NCBI RefSeq assembly: GCF_905171775.1
Contig: NC_053490.1
Coordinates: 11,987,155 to 12,051,154 of the forward strand
Reading direction: 5' to 3'
DNA length: 64,000 bases
From: Rana temporaria
Taxonomy: Eukaryota; Chordata; Amphibia; Anura; Ranidae
This document shows positions 1-10,111 of this stretch, piece by piece; position 1 is the stretch's first letter; each line of letters opens with the position of its first letter. Both the position numbers and the translations under genes were made by a program. The notes beneath the pieces are model-generated. The model ran no database searches. It was not told the DNA's origin and was given only the letters and a program-made list of their open reading frames with translations.

Positions 1-320
1 ACAGCACTGTGCCCGCCGTCCGGAACATTCAAACTTAGCCAGTAAACAGGGCAAGTCCAAATTCTTCAACACATTCATGCCCAGAACAATGGGCACTGAG
101 GAGCTGACTTGGCCACAAGTCATCTACAACTTGGTCGTCAGTCTGGATCTTTACCTAAGTGATGCCTACCACCAGGATGGGCAAATTATTGGCTGCTTTA
201 AGGGATAGCCAGGAGGGGTCCAGTTGGTCTCACGTCCCGAACCGATGGATATCAAAGTCATACTTCATGACTCTGACTTCTGACCCGGTGTTGATTAGGT
301 ATGGTCTGTGGTTGGCTGGG
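1..320 (-). pseudogene. Retropepsin-like remnant of an LTR retrotransposon
   Basis: Read on the minus strand, the stretch from about 315 down to 30 gives a degraded aspartic-protease fold. A flap-like start contains LINTGSEV, where active enzymes have DTG or DSG. It is followed by a LSLKAAN-type segment and a GMNV-like end near 65-50. At least two in-frame stops break it, so it is dead. The fragment runs off the left edge of the window. It looks like gag-pol protease of a Ty3/gypsy-type element, but no reverse transcriptase is present to place it more precisely. Confidence 0.4.
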
Positions 321-430
321 ACCTTGTGTGGCATGTCCCGGAGGCCGCTAGTTTAACAGCAGCCTGTGTGTGTTTTTAATGTCAGGCCTGCCACAGTTTT
401 TGCTCACGTTCCCATAACAACAACACTGCT

Positions 431-532
431 AGCACTTACGGTCTAGCTAAATCCCGTTATGGATTTGGTTGCTTCAGGGAGAGCACTTATGGTCTAGCTA
501 AATCCCGTTATGGATTCTGTTGCTTCAGGGAG
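431..532 (+). repeat. 51-bp direct repeat, two copies
   Basis: Two adjacent copies of a unit beginning agcacttacggtctagct start at 431 and 482. They differ at only a few bases. This is a simple local tandem duplication with no coding content. Confidence 0.8.
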
Positions 533-663
533 ACCACTTGCAAAATGAGCTCCCTTAAGACTAAAAAGGTATGAAGGTGAAGGCCAATGCCTCTTCCAGC
601 ATGCTGTGGGGGCACTCGTACATGCTCGCTCTCCAGCCCCGTTCTGTGTGTCCATAAGACATA

Positions 664-2278
664 CAGTGCCTTGCAAAAGTATTCACCCCCTTGGCCTTTT
701 ACCTATTTTGTTACATTACAGCCTTTAGTTCAATGTTTTTTTTTTTTTAATCTGAAATGTGATGGATCAGAACACAATAGTCTAAGTTGGTGAAGTAAAA
801 TTAGAAAAATATAAACATAAAACAATTTTTCAGAAATAAAAAACTGATAATTGGCATGTGCGTATGTATTCACCCCCTTTGTTATGAAGCCCATAAAAAG
901 CTCTGGTGCAACCAATTCCCTTCAGAAGTCATATAATTAGTCAAATGATGTCCACCTGTGTGCAATCTAAGTGTCACATGAGCTGTCATTACATAGACAC
1001 ACCTCTTTGAAAGACCCAAGAGGCTGCAACACCTAAGCAAGAGGCACCACTAACCAAACACTGCCATGAAGACCAAGGAACTCTCCAAACAAGCAAGGGA
1101 AAATGTTGCTGAGAAGCACAAGTCAGGGTTGGGTCATACAAAAATATCCAAATCTTTGATGATCCCTAGGAGCCCCATCAAATCTATCATAACCAAATGA
1201 AAAGAACATGGCACAACAGCAAACCTGCCAAGAGACGGCCGCACACCAAAACTCACGGACTGGACAAGGAGGGCATTAATCAGAGAGGCAGCACAGAGAC
1301 CTAAGGTAAGCTGCAGAGTTCCACAGCAGAGACTGGAGTATCTGTACATAGGACGACAATAAGCTGTACGCTCCATAAAGTTGGGCTTAATGGCACAGTG
1401 GCCAGAAGAAAGCCATTACTTTAACCAAAAAACAAAATGGCACATTTTGAGTTTTTGCGAAAAGGCATGTGGGAGACTCCCAAAATGTATGGAGGAAGGT
1501 GCTCTGGTCTGATGAGACTAAAATTGAACTTTTTGGCCATAAAAGAAAATGCTATGTCTGGTGCAAACCCAACACATCACATCACCCAAAAAACACCATC
1601 CCCACCGTGAAACATGGTGGTGGCAGCATCATGCTGTGGGAATGTTTTTCAGCAGTCGGGACTGGGAAACTGGTCAGAGTTGAGGGAAAAATGGATGGTG
1701 CTAAATACAGGATATTCTTGAGCAAAAACTGTACCACTCTGTGTGTGATTTGAGGCTAGGACGGAGGTTCACCTTCCAGCAGGACAATGACCCCAAACAC
1801 ACTGATAAAACAACACTTGAGTGGTTTAGGGGAAACATGTAAATGTGTTGGAATGACCTAGTCAAAGCCCAGACCTCAATCCAATAGAAAATCTGTGGTC
1901 AGACTTTAATATTGCTGTTCACAAGCACAAACCATCCAACTTGTTGAGCTGGAAGAGTTTTACAAGGAGGAGGAATGGACAAAAATCCAAGTGGTAAGAT
2001 GTGGCAACTCATAGAGACTTCTCCAAAGCGACTTGGAGCTGTGATAGGCGGCTCTACAAAGTATTGACTTTAGGGGGGGTAAACAGTTATGCACATTGAC
2101 TTTTTCTGTTATTTTGTCCTATTTGTTGTTTGCTTCACAATAATAAAAATCTTCAAAGTTGTGGGTATGTTCTGTAAATTAAATGATGCAAATCCTCAAA
2201 CAATCCATGTTAATTCCAGGTTGTGAGGCAACAAAACACGAAAAATGCCAAGGGGGTGAATACTTTTGCAAGGCACTG
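664..2278 (+). mobile_element. Tc1-like DNA transposon, complete but inactive
   Basis: The element starts CAGTGCCTTGCAAAAGTATT and ends with the reverse complement of the same sequence. It is flanked by TA at 662-663 and 2279-2280, the Tc1/mariner target duplication. The inverted ends continue past the first 30 bases with the motif ATTCACCCCCTTGG. Total length is 1615 bp, normal for Tc1. A decayed transposase lies inside. A truncated copy with the same ends lies at 39228-39695 in the opposite orientation. Confidence 0.9.
1066..2047 (+). pseudogene. Tc1-like transposase, broken
   Basis: This is the remnant of a DD34E transposase that would cut and paste its host element at TA sites. The reading starts at the ATG at 1066 (KTKELSKQ-like helix-turn-helix start). 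The first catalytic Asp lies in WSDETKIELFG near 1505, the second in the QDND-type motif near 1785, and the terminal DLNPIENLW block near 1880. Frameshifts and stops separate these blocks. The longest open piece is 1469-1753. No functional protein can be made. Confidence 0.85.
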
Positions 2279-2757
2279 TACAGAATGGCCTTGGCCCTGC
2301 CCCCGCTCCCTCCTTACTGGCTGTGACTGAGAGAGCAGCTGCTCTCGTGCACATCGCTGGATCACAATCAGGCTCGGGTAAGTATTAGGGGGGCTGCGGG
2401 GGGGAGTTGTATACCAAAGGCTTTTTACCTGCATACATAGAATGCATATACCGGGATCATGACTGTAGCTGCAGTCATGATCCCAGTATAACCACTACAA
2501 CCTTCCACCGTTTATAAATAGCGAAGTGATGAGAAGTGGATGATAGGGGCCCAACCCACAATTTAACCAAGACAATGTAGGATACTAATGTAGGATACTG
2601 TATATTCCTAAAGTTGGTAGCTCCTGTAATCAAAATATATCCCTTTAGGGCAGATATTGTCTCAAAGGGGAGCATGTGCCCCATAGAATATAGTTTGTAC
2701 CACCACATACCCCTTACAGATGATTCTTTACGTATACATATTCATTTACTATGTTAA

Positions 2758-3752
2758 CCGGTTGCCGACCGCCGCATGTACATGTACGTCCACAGAATGG
2801 CACGTACAGGCATATGGGCGTACAGGTACGTCCCCGCCTTTCCGCTGGTCGGGGGTCCGATCGGGACCCCCCTGGTACACGCGGCGGTCGGTAACCCGCG
2901 GGGAGCGATCCGGGACGAGGGCGCGGCTATTAGTTTCTAGCCGCCCCCTCGCGATCGCTCCCTGGAGCTGAAGAACGGGGAGAGCCGTATGTAAACACGG
3001 CTTCCCCGTGCTTCACTGTGGCGGCTGAATCGATCAAGTGATCCCTTTTATAGGGAGACTCGATCGATGACATCAGTCCTACAGCCACACCCCCCTACAG
3101 TTGTAAACACACACTAGGTGAACACTAACTCCTACAGCGCCCCCTGTGGTTAACTCCCAAACTGCAACTGTCATTTTCACAATAAACAATGCAATTTAAA
3201 TGCATTTTTTGCTGTGAAAATGACAATGGTCCCAAAAATGTGTCAAAATTGTCCGAATTGTCCGCCATAATGTCGCAGTCACGAAAAAAATCGCTGATCG
3301 CCGCCATTAGTAGTAAAAACAAAATTTTTTTATAAAAATGCAATAAAACTATCCCCTATTTTGTAAACGCTATAAATTTTGCGCAAACCAATCGATAAAC
3401 GCTTATTGCGATTTTTTTACAAAAAATAGGTAGAAGAATACGTATCGGCCTAAACTGAGGAAAAAAAATTGTTATATATGTTTTTGGGGGATATTTATTA
3501 TAGCAAAAAGTAAAAAATATTGATTTTTTTTCAAAATTGTCGCTCTATTTTTGTTTATAGCGCAAAAAATAAAAACCGCAGAGGTGATCAAATACCACCA
3601 AAAGAAAGCTCTATTTGTGGGGAAAAAAGGACGCCAATTTTGTTTGGAAGCCACGTCGCACGACCGCGCAATTGTCTGTTAAAGCGACGCAGTGCCGAAT
3701 CGCAAAACCTGGCCTGGGCATTTAGCAACAAATTGGTCCGGGGCTTAAGTGG
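2758..3752. mobile_element. TTAA-flanked MITE (piggyBac- or Kolobok-type)
   Basis: TTAA at 2754-2757 and 3753-3756 flanks a 995-bp element starting CCGGTTGCCGACC and ending GGGGCTTAAGTGG. It encodes no transposase. The interior is closely related to the elements at 37500-38923 and 49285-50233; the shared block includes the AT-rich stretch around 3450-3660. The TTAA duplication points to piggyBac or Kolobok machinery. The sequence alone does not separate the two. Confidence 0.75.
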
Positions 3753-3756
3753 TTAA

Positions 3757-4212
3757 TAGGTGACCCCATTCAATTATAGAGGGACCCTATAATCAGAATC
3801 CTCATCTTACCCTCTAACAGTATAACAAAGTATCTTCAGGGTAGCAGTAGAGTGACTATCCACACATCAACTACTTGTGACAGCATGGGGCACTTAGGTC
3901 CTCGCACCAACAGAGAGGGAGAAAGGACTGCTGAAACATTCCACATATATATATATACTAACTTAAGATCCACCATTACAAACTACCATGCATAGAAATG
4001 AAAGTAGTATCCCAAATGCTCCATTGGCAGCTGGTGTGTGGATGCACAGCTTTACGTACTGTAGATCAACCCATCAGCTTTCTGTATCTGCACTTTTGAC
4101 GTGTGGCACACCCTCCCTCTTACTGCAGGATGATGTCACGCACCGGAAGACCACGGCATTCATTATATGTCATGCCTCTCCGAAGACCATTCAGAGGAAA
4201 CTCAGGTTTTTG
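3757..4212. other. Intergenic, nothing recognised
   Basis: No conserved reading frame or repeat terminus is visible. A short (AT)n run lies at about 3946-3957. Confidence 0.5.
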
Positions 4213-4639
4213 TTTTTTAAAGGTAAGTTTTTATTTATTTTCAGTACACAACATACAACAGACAACAAACACATATATTGAGCGAACATAGCCCATTCCA
4301 TTACAAAGATCTGGTAGCTGGTAAACATTTTATGCATATATAGCAACCCAAAAATCCTATGTCATTTTATCCAATTATGACCATTCCGTGTGCTAAGGCT
4401 TCAGTCAGATTTCAAGGAGAAGGTGGTATGGTGCTCTCGGAGTTAACCCAAGCGCCCCAAGCCTTTAAGATTTTTTTTGGCACCCCCTAGCCTCATATGT
4501 CAGCTTGTATAGCGGTATAGCATGGTTAATGGTAGTGAGCCAAAAGGCTACGGAGTGCGAAGATTGAGACTTCCAATGGAAGGTTATCGATTTCTTTGCA
4601 TAAAACATTACTATCCGCAAAAAGGTTTGCACAATCTTA

Positions 4640-5420
4640 AGCCTCGTACACACGATCAGTCCATCCGATGACAACGGTCTGAAGGACCGTTTTGTCTTCG
4701 GTTAACCGATGAAGCTGACTGATGGTCTGTCGTGCCTACACACCATCGGTTAAAAAATCGAACGTGTCAGAACGCGGTGACGTAAAACACAACGACGTGC
4801 TGAAAAAAACGAAGTTCAATGCTTCCAAGCATGCGTCGACTTGATTCTGAGCATGGTGGGGTTCACCGCCCAGGGAAATCCCAAGTGCAATTGTGGATAA
4901 GTCCAGGTGGATGTGGGTGCTGGCAATGCACTAGGCAATGGAAAGTAGCAAAGGACGGATGGACGGCCGCACACCAAAGAACTCTTATTGAAGGAACATG
5001 AGCAAACACCGCAAATACACAGCAGAAATCAAAAACAGCCGACGCGTTTCACACTTAGTGCTTATTCATGGCCATGAATAAGCACTAAGTGTGAAACGCG
5101 TCAGCTGTTTTTGATTTCTGCTGTGTATTTGCAGTGTTTGCTCATGTTCCTTCAATAAAGACAACTCAAGAGTTCTTTGGTGTGCGGCCGTCCATCCGTC
5201 CTTTGCTACTTTCCATTGATTCTGAGCATGCATGGATTTTTAACCGATGGTTGTGCCTACTAACGATCGGTTTTGACCTATCGGTTAGGAATCCATCGGT
5301 TAAATTTAAAGCAATTTGGCTTTTTTTTAACCTATGGTGCCCACACACGATCGGTTTTAACAGATGAAAACGGTCCATCAGACCATTGTCCTCTGGTTAA
5401 CCTATCGTGTGTACGAGGCC
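4640..5420. mobile_element. TA-flanked MITE with CCTCGTACACACG ends
   Basis: Inverted ends agCCTCGTACACACG and CGTGTGTACGAGGcc are bordered by TA at 4638-4639 and 5421-5422. It is non-coding. About 360 bp of its length is a secondary insertion at 4856-5215. Related termini (GCC[T/G]CGTACACAC) occur at 55286-55524 and 62609-62989, and in partial form at 33930-34025 and 39767-40190, so this is a recurrent family in the window. Confidence 0.65.
4856..5215. mobile_element. Inverted pair of Penelope-like terminal fragments
   Basis: A perfect 15-bp duplication, TTGATTCTGAGCATG, lies at 4841-4855 and 5216-5230, so this 360-bp block is an insertion into the MITE. Inside, 4936-5070 and 5071-5219 are inverted copies meeting head to head at a GGCC centre. 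Each contains gtgtgaaacgcgtc, the 3' half of the hammerhead core found in Penelope-like elements. The right arm ends with AATAAAG-type sequence. The left arm lacks about 11 bp. Assignment to the Penelope group is inferred from this motif and from similarity in layout to 45963-47534. Confidence 0.6.
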
Positions 5421-5819
5421 TAAGAGATACCATCATCATCAATATAACCCAGTAAGCACCTCAGGGGGTTGCAGATATTGGATATCTGCGTTAGAGAGCT
5501 AATGAAGGCTGTGACCTCCGACCAGAACTTTCCTTTTTTATTCAATACATTTTTTTTTATTTTTTAGTAAAAGGTAACAGAATACAGAGTATAAAATACA
5601 AGATATCTGACACAAAACGTGTTGAAAAGGTGTATAACAGAGAACCATATAACAGTCGCATGAACTTGTTTACATTCCATATGACAATCTTATTTCACTT
5701 AGTAGTAGATACAATGATCGCTCCACAATCAAAGCTGGCATAACGAATATGTCCAATCCCAATAAGGGAGCGGCACCCCTCCCCGGACACCCTATCTGGG
5801 TACACACTGGCCCAGATTC

Positions 5820-5932
5820 TTGTACATTCGGTCAGGCATCAGGGGCATTTGCGGGAGTACAAGTACTCCCGCAAATACTCGGAATCGGTCCCAATACCGA
5901 TACTAGTATCGGTATCGAGACAACCCTAGTAT
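5820..5932 (-). mobile_element. Truncated hAT-type element end
   Basis: Two short palindromes (gcgggagtac/gtactcccgc and ataccgatactagtatcggtat) precede a terminus that reads CTAGGGTTGTCTCGATACC on the minus strand. This is the pattern of a hAT MITE end. No partner terminus was found, so only one end is present. Confidence 0.4.
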
Positions 5933-6125
5933 AAACCGTTCACCTTGTTCTGGGTTCCCTACATAATTGAGTGTTTTAAACCATAACTATACAAAACTAA
6001 AATCAGTTCATTTTTTTAATCCAAGTTTTCTATTCACTTTTGATAATACTTCACATTTCATGTTGTATTTCTCCTTGGGAAATCTTGTTGGATTAATACA
6101 AACTACTTCATTCTATTTCTGACAC

Positions 6126-6249
6126 TAATTAGTCCATCAGCGGCAGATGTAACAGATGTGGTCCACTGGGAAGACTCGGACGCAGTGACTGCAAAAGTTT
6201 CTAAATCTAGATTGTGAGTGAGGCGACAGCTTTATAAAACCTATAAAAG
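6126..6249 (+). promoter_or_regulatory. Putative olfactory receptor promoter module
   Basis: TAATTA at 6126-6131 is a homeodomain-type site. TCCACTGGGA at 6162-6171 is one base from an EBF (Olf1) palindrome of the form TCCC-NN-GGGA. TATAAAAG lies at 6242-6249, about 150 bp before the ATG. Homeodomain plus EBF sites are the known hallmark of olfactory receptor promoters. The same three elements in the same order and spacing precede the second receptor (34181-34304). The rest of the upstream region is also conserved, so shared ancestry alone could explain part of this. Confidence 0.5.
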
Positions 6250-6397
6250 CCCAACTGAATTCAGGAGGAAAGCAATGCGACAAATGTCGCACTAATATCC
6301 ACAGGGCCTCTGTGAATTACGTTTTTCCATTGATAGTATTCAGATTGAATAGAACATTTTAGGAATTGTTCATTTTGCAAGACATAAATCCAAAGTC

Positions 6398-7345
6398 ATG
6401 AGCTTGTCTCCCAAAAATGGCTCTGTGACCAACTTTGTTCTGGTGGGGCTCATTGAGATCGAATCTTTCCGATATGTATGTGCTGTTTTGGCTCTTGCAT
6501 TGTTTTCATTCACATTGTTTATGACTTCTATGATAGTCTATGTAACATGGACAGAGAAAAGCTTACATGAACCTATGTACATCTTAATATGCGTCTTGGT
6601 TATCAATGTGATGTTTGGGAATGCATCATATTTCCCCAAGCTGGCCATTGATTTGTTGTCTGGAAGCTCCACCATCTCATACACAGGATGTCTCTGCCAA
6701 TCTTTCTGTATCCAGCTTTATTCATGGGTTGAAATGTATACTTTTACGGCAATGGCCTATGACCGATATCTGGCTGTAGGCCACCCTCTGAGATACCACA
6801 CTCTGATGACCAATGGTACAACTAAGAAAATATCCCTTGCCATATATGTTTTCAATGCAGTGATAATAATTGTGAGCATATTGCTGACATTAAGACTAAC
6901 TTTTTGTGGGGTGAATGTCAACAATGTCTTTTGCGAGATTGTGTCTATACAACCGCTTGCTTGTAACGATATAACAATTAACGTTCTCTATGGAACGACT
7001 TTGGCCCTGTTTAATTTCATTAGCTGTTTGCTTGTAATAATGTACTGTTACATAAGAACGGTCATCATTTGTCTGAAACTTTCCGCAGAATCCTCCCAGA
7101 AAGCTCTGCATACATTGATGACTCACATATTGGCCTTCTCCATTTACGTTGTCACCCTCTTGTTCATTACTTTCAGGTACAGTCTAAGCTCAGGTTCTGT
7201 ATTCACAAAAGTAGATATTATAATACCTTTGATTGGTCTCGGCATAGCTACTTCTGTAAATCCTCTGATCTACGGGATCAGGACCAAAGCTCTCAGAGAA
7301 AGAATTGTAGGCAACCTGCATAAAATGGTTGGAAAATTAAAATAA
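6398..7345 (+). CDS. Olfactory receptor 1, fish-like type
   Basis: This is a 315-residue seven-helix odorant receptor (rhodopsin-like GPCR) encoded by one coding exon, as is usual. Visible landmarks: an N-glycosylation site NGS at residues 7-9; LHEPMYILIC at 56-65 (end of intracellular loop 1 and helix 2); the helix-3 cysteine C98; MAYDRYLAVGHPLRY at 119-133, the receptor signature; KALHTLMTH at 235-243 before helix 6; and NPLIYG at 288-293 in helix 7, followed by a basic tail. The ATG at 6398 lies about 150 bp after a TATA box. AATAAA at 7559-7564 is a possible polyadenylation signal. The LHEPMYI wording is typical of receptors shared by fish and frogs. It is about 88% identical by eye to the receptor at 34452-35405. 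The frame is intact and the gene is probably functional. Confidence 0.93.
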   Translation: MSLSPKNGSVTNFVLVGLIEIESFRYVCAVLALALFSFTLFMTSMIVYVTWTEKSLHEPMYILICVLVINVMFGNASYFPKLAIDLLSGSSTISYTGCLCQSFCIQLYSWVEMYTFTAMAYDRYLAVGHPLRYHTLMTNGTTKKISLAIYVFNAVIIIVSILLTLRLTFCGVNVNNVFCEIVSIQPLACNDITINVLYGTTLALFNFISCLLVIMYCYIRTVIICLKLSAESSQKALHTLMTHILAFSIYVVTLLFITFRYSLSSGSVFTKVDIIIPLIGLGIATSVNPLIYGIRTKALRERIVGNLHKMVGKLK

Positions 7346-7782
7346 TATTTCTTTTGCATTAATCTTACCATTGTAGAGATGTTATTTTTATAACCTTTTT
7401 GGGATTCTGTAGGAAACAGAGGCCTGTAGTCCAGCCTGTTGGAGTGTGCCTGTTAGTTCTCTTAGCATGGATTGTATTGTCTCTTGAGCTAGCTCCATTA
7501 TTCCATTTTATTATTATGGAAATATTTATTTTACTAAAATGCTGCTCATTTAGATATAAATAAACTCACTATATAACTATATGTGTGCCTATGCATCAAC
7601 TACATATCATACATATAGGCGAGATATATACTATATACTCTCAGTATATTTAAAATCTCACATGATGTACTTGCTATAAGCACCAATATTTTTTCGCCTT
7701 CTGTGTTTGCTTTTTTGTTTCCCCTTGTTTTTACTTTTTTTTGTTATCTGCTTATAATGATCAAGTTCCCTGTAGTTTTTAA

Positions 7783-8499
7783 CCACTTCAATACCGCACA
7801 CCGTCATATGACGTCCTTGACTTTGTGCAGTGATATTTGAATGATGGGTACAGCTGCAGGCATTAATCAGATATCATTATTTTCAGGCGGCGATTCTGCG
7901 CACAATAAGAATGATTATAGCGGCAGTTCCATCGCTTGAATGTTCTTACAGGCCATGGGAAGGGACATCCCCCCTCCCGCCGCCATCCAGTGCTTCTCCG
8001 GGGCTCTCCCTTGGCATCGGGGACCCGGAGAAACAATCAATTGCCGCCGGATGACGACCATAGAGATTTCCGGTGACCAAATGGTCATCAGTCATCTCTA
8101 TGACTGTCGGAAGCCTGGGCGCGACGTTGTGACGATTTTTAAGTACCGAAGTTTGGCGCCATTGCATGAGTGTGCGCAATTTGAAAGCGTGACGTGTTGG
8201 GTATCTATTTACTCGGCGTAACATCATCTTTCATGTTATACAAAAAAAATTGGGCTAACTTTACTGTTTTGTTATCTTTTAATTCATAAAACTGTTTTTT
8301 TTCCCCCAAAAAAGGCGTTTGAAAAATTATTGTGCAAATACAAGATAAAAAGTTGCAGTGGCTGCCATGTTATTCCCTAGGGTGTCTGCTAAAAAAACAT
8401 ATATAATGTTTGGGGGTTTTGGGTAATTTTCTAGCAAAAAAAAAAGATGATTTTTACATGTAGGAGAGGAGCGTCAGAATAGGCCCGGTATTGAAGTGG
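7783..8499. mobile_element. TTAA-flanked MITE, 717 bp
   Basis: TTAA at 7779-7782 and 8500-8503 flanks perfect inverted ends CCACTTCAATACCG. It is non-coding. It belongs to the same broad superfamily as 2758-3752, but the interior is clearly diverged and includes a GC-rich core at 7940-8200. Confidence 0.75.
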
Positions 8500-8699
8500 T
8501 TAATATTATTTACCATCAGTGTATTAATCTGTTATTCTAATAAATTTGTAATCTTTTTTCCAATTTGTATTTATTAATTGTTAACATATTGCTTGATTTC
8601 TTTACCATCTGCCAGTACTATTATAGCATTGTATTGTATCTCCTCCTGATCCCGCCCCCATACCCATCCCCGCCCCTCCCTTCACTATATAACATCGTC

Positions 8700-9850
8700 C
8701 TTCTACCATGTCTATAATGCTTGAAAAAGGAGCGCGGCTACCGTAACATTGTAGCACGAACGCTCGGAAACGCGTCGCACTAAAGTAATGGTATCATCCA
8801 GTGCCATGCCGCTTGCGATCCAAGTCTCGTTTTGGCTCCCACACTGCACGGCCGTCCTCCATCTTTGCGGTGACCAGACGGGAATAGCGGTGATTACCCT
8901 GCACTGCCTCTGCCCTCTACGTCCCTGGGATTAGATGTTGCTGCCTGCGAAAAGGACTTGCTGATACTTGTGGTTCCTCCTGCTCTTCCCAGTGATACAC
9001 CCTAAGGCCCAGATTCACGTAGGAGGGCGTATCTTTGTGCGGGCGTAGCGTATCCTAGATATGCTACGCCGCCGTAACTTTGAGAGGCGAGTACCGTATT
9101 CACAAAGAACTTGCGCCCTAAGTTACGGCGGCATAGCGTAAATGGGCCGGCGTAAGCCCGCCTAATTCAAACTAGGCTGGTAGGTGGCGTGTTGTATGGT
9201 AATGAATCGTGACCCCACGTAAATGATGCACCTTACAAACGGCGCATGCGCGCGCATGCTCAGCATCATTTCGAATTTACGCCGGCTCAATGTTTAGTCG
9301 ACATGAACGTAACCTACGCCCATCCCCATTCACGGATGACTTACGCAAACGACGTAAAATACAACGCTGTTCCGACGTTTCCGACGTCCATACCTAACAT
9401 GACTTACCCCTGCTTTATGAGGGGTAAAGTTACGCCGGTCAAACACCTTACATAAACAGCGTATTTTAATACGCCGGGCGCAAGTACGTTTGAGAATCGG
9501 CGTATCAAGCTCATTAGCATATTCAACGCGGAAGTATACGGAAGCGCCCCTAGCGGCCAGCGTAAAAATGCACCCCAAGATACGACGGCGTAGGAGACTT
9601 ACGCCGCTCGTATCTTGGCAACCGTGAGGCGTATGTGATTCTATGAATCTGGCGCGAAGATACGACGGCGCATATTCGGATTTACGACGGCGTACGTGGT
9701 GATACGCTGTCGTAAGTCCTTTGTGAATCCGGGCCTAAGTCTTTTACTTCCATGTGAGTAGATATTGTTGTTTACATTAAAGTGTTGTAGGATGAAATCA
9801 TGGATTTCTTGTCAGTGCTTTACTGCCGATCTTGTGTTGACCAAAGCGCA
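8700..9850 (+). mobile_element. Penelope-like remnant split by a Harbinger MITE
   Basis: Sequence at 8710-8785 has the layout of a Penelope-associated hammerhead: a GAAACGCGTC motif preceded by a GAGCG...CGCTC stem. The region continues to an attaaag-type tail near 9780. The 9006-9735 MITE interrupts it. No protein is encoded. The ribozyme core is altered at two conserved positions, so self-cleavage is unlikely. Confidence 0.4.
9006..9735. mobile_element. Harbinger-type MITE
   Basis: TAA at 9003-9005 and 9736-9738 is a perfect three-base TWA duplication, the PIF/Harbinger signature. Ends read GGCCCAGATTCACGTAG and, inverted, GGCCCGGATTCACAAAG. These match the termini of the coding element at 50311-54241. 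The interior is full of TACG/CGTA motifs and has no gene. It could have been mobilised by the transposase encoded at 52650-53853. Confidence 0.8.
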
Positions 9851-10111
9851 TGATATGTGCTTAGGCTGGGGTGAATACGTGTGATTTTTAACTGTTGATC
9901 GTCGACCAATTCTTAAAGCTCACTCCTTAGAGTTTTTTTGGTGAGGGCTGGTAATTTTGAGGCGAATGGCTTTAGTATGATGACTATAAGTTATGTTCCA
10001 GCAGCAACCCAAGTTCTCCAGAGAGTACAATTTATTTGACTTCCAACACAGAACAAAGTCCACAGATGATACAAATCCAGATGAGTAAATATGACAACGA
10101 ATAGTAGTTTT

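Larger units (their letters stand above)
4213..5545 (-). mobile_element. Degraded L1-type LINE 3' end, split by a MITE
   Basis: Minus-strand reading from 4674 to about 4440 gives a peptide resembling the extreme C-terminus of frog L1-type ORF2: an aromatic-poor linker, then a KAWGAW-like block after a stop. A-rich sequence in the minus sense follows at about 4213. The same reading resumes to the right of the 4640-5420 insertion. Another similar T-rich LINE-like tail lies at 5530-5715. Family assignment is tentative. Confidence 0.4.

Noticed and set aside
7946..8227. Paired 93-residue frames on both strands
   Set aside because: They lie in the GC-rich core of a TTAA MITE and have no similarity to known proteins.
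8710..8785. Second hammerhead-like motif
   Set aside because: The stems and GAAACGCGTC are present, but the core reads UUGAAAA instead of CUGANGA, with changes at two conserved positions. Treated as a decayed relic.
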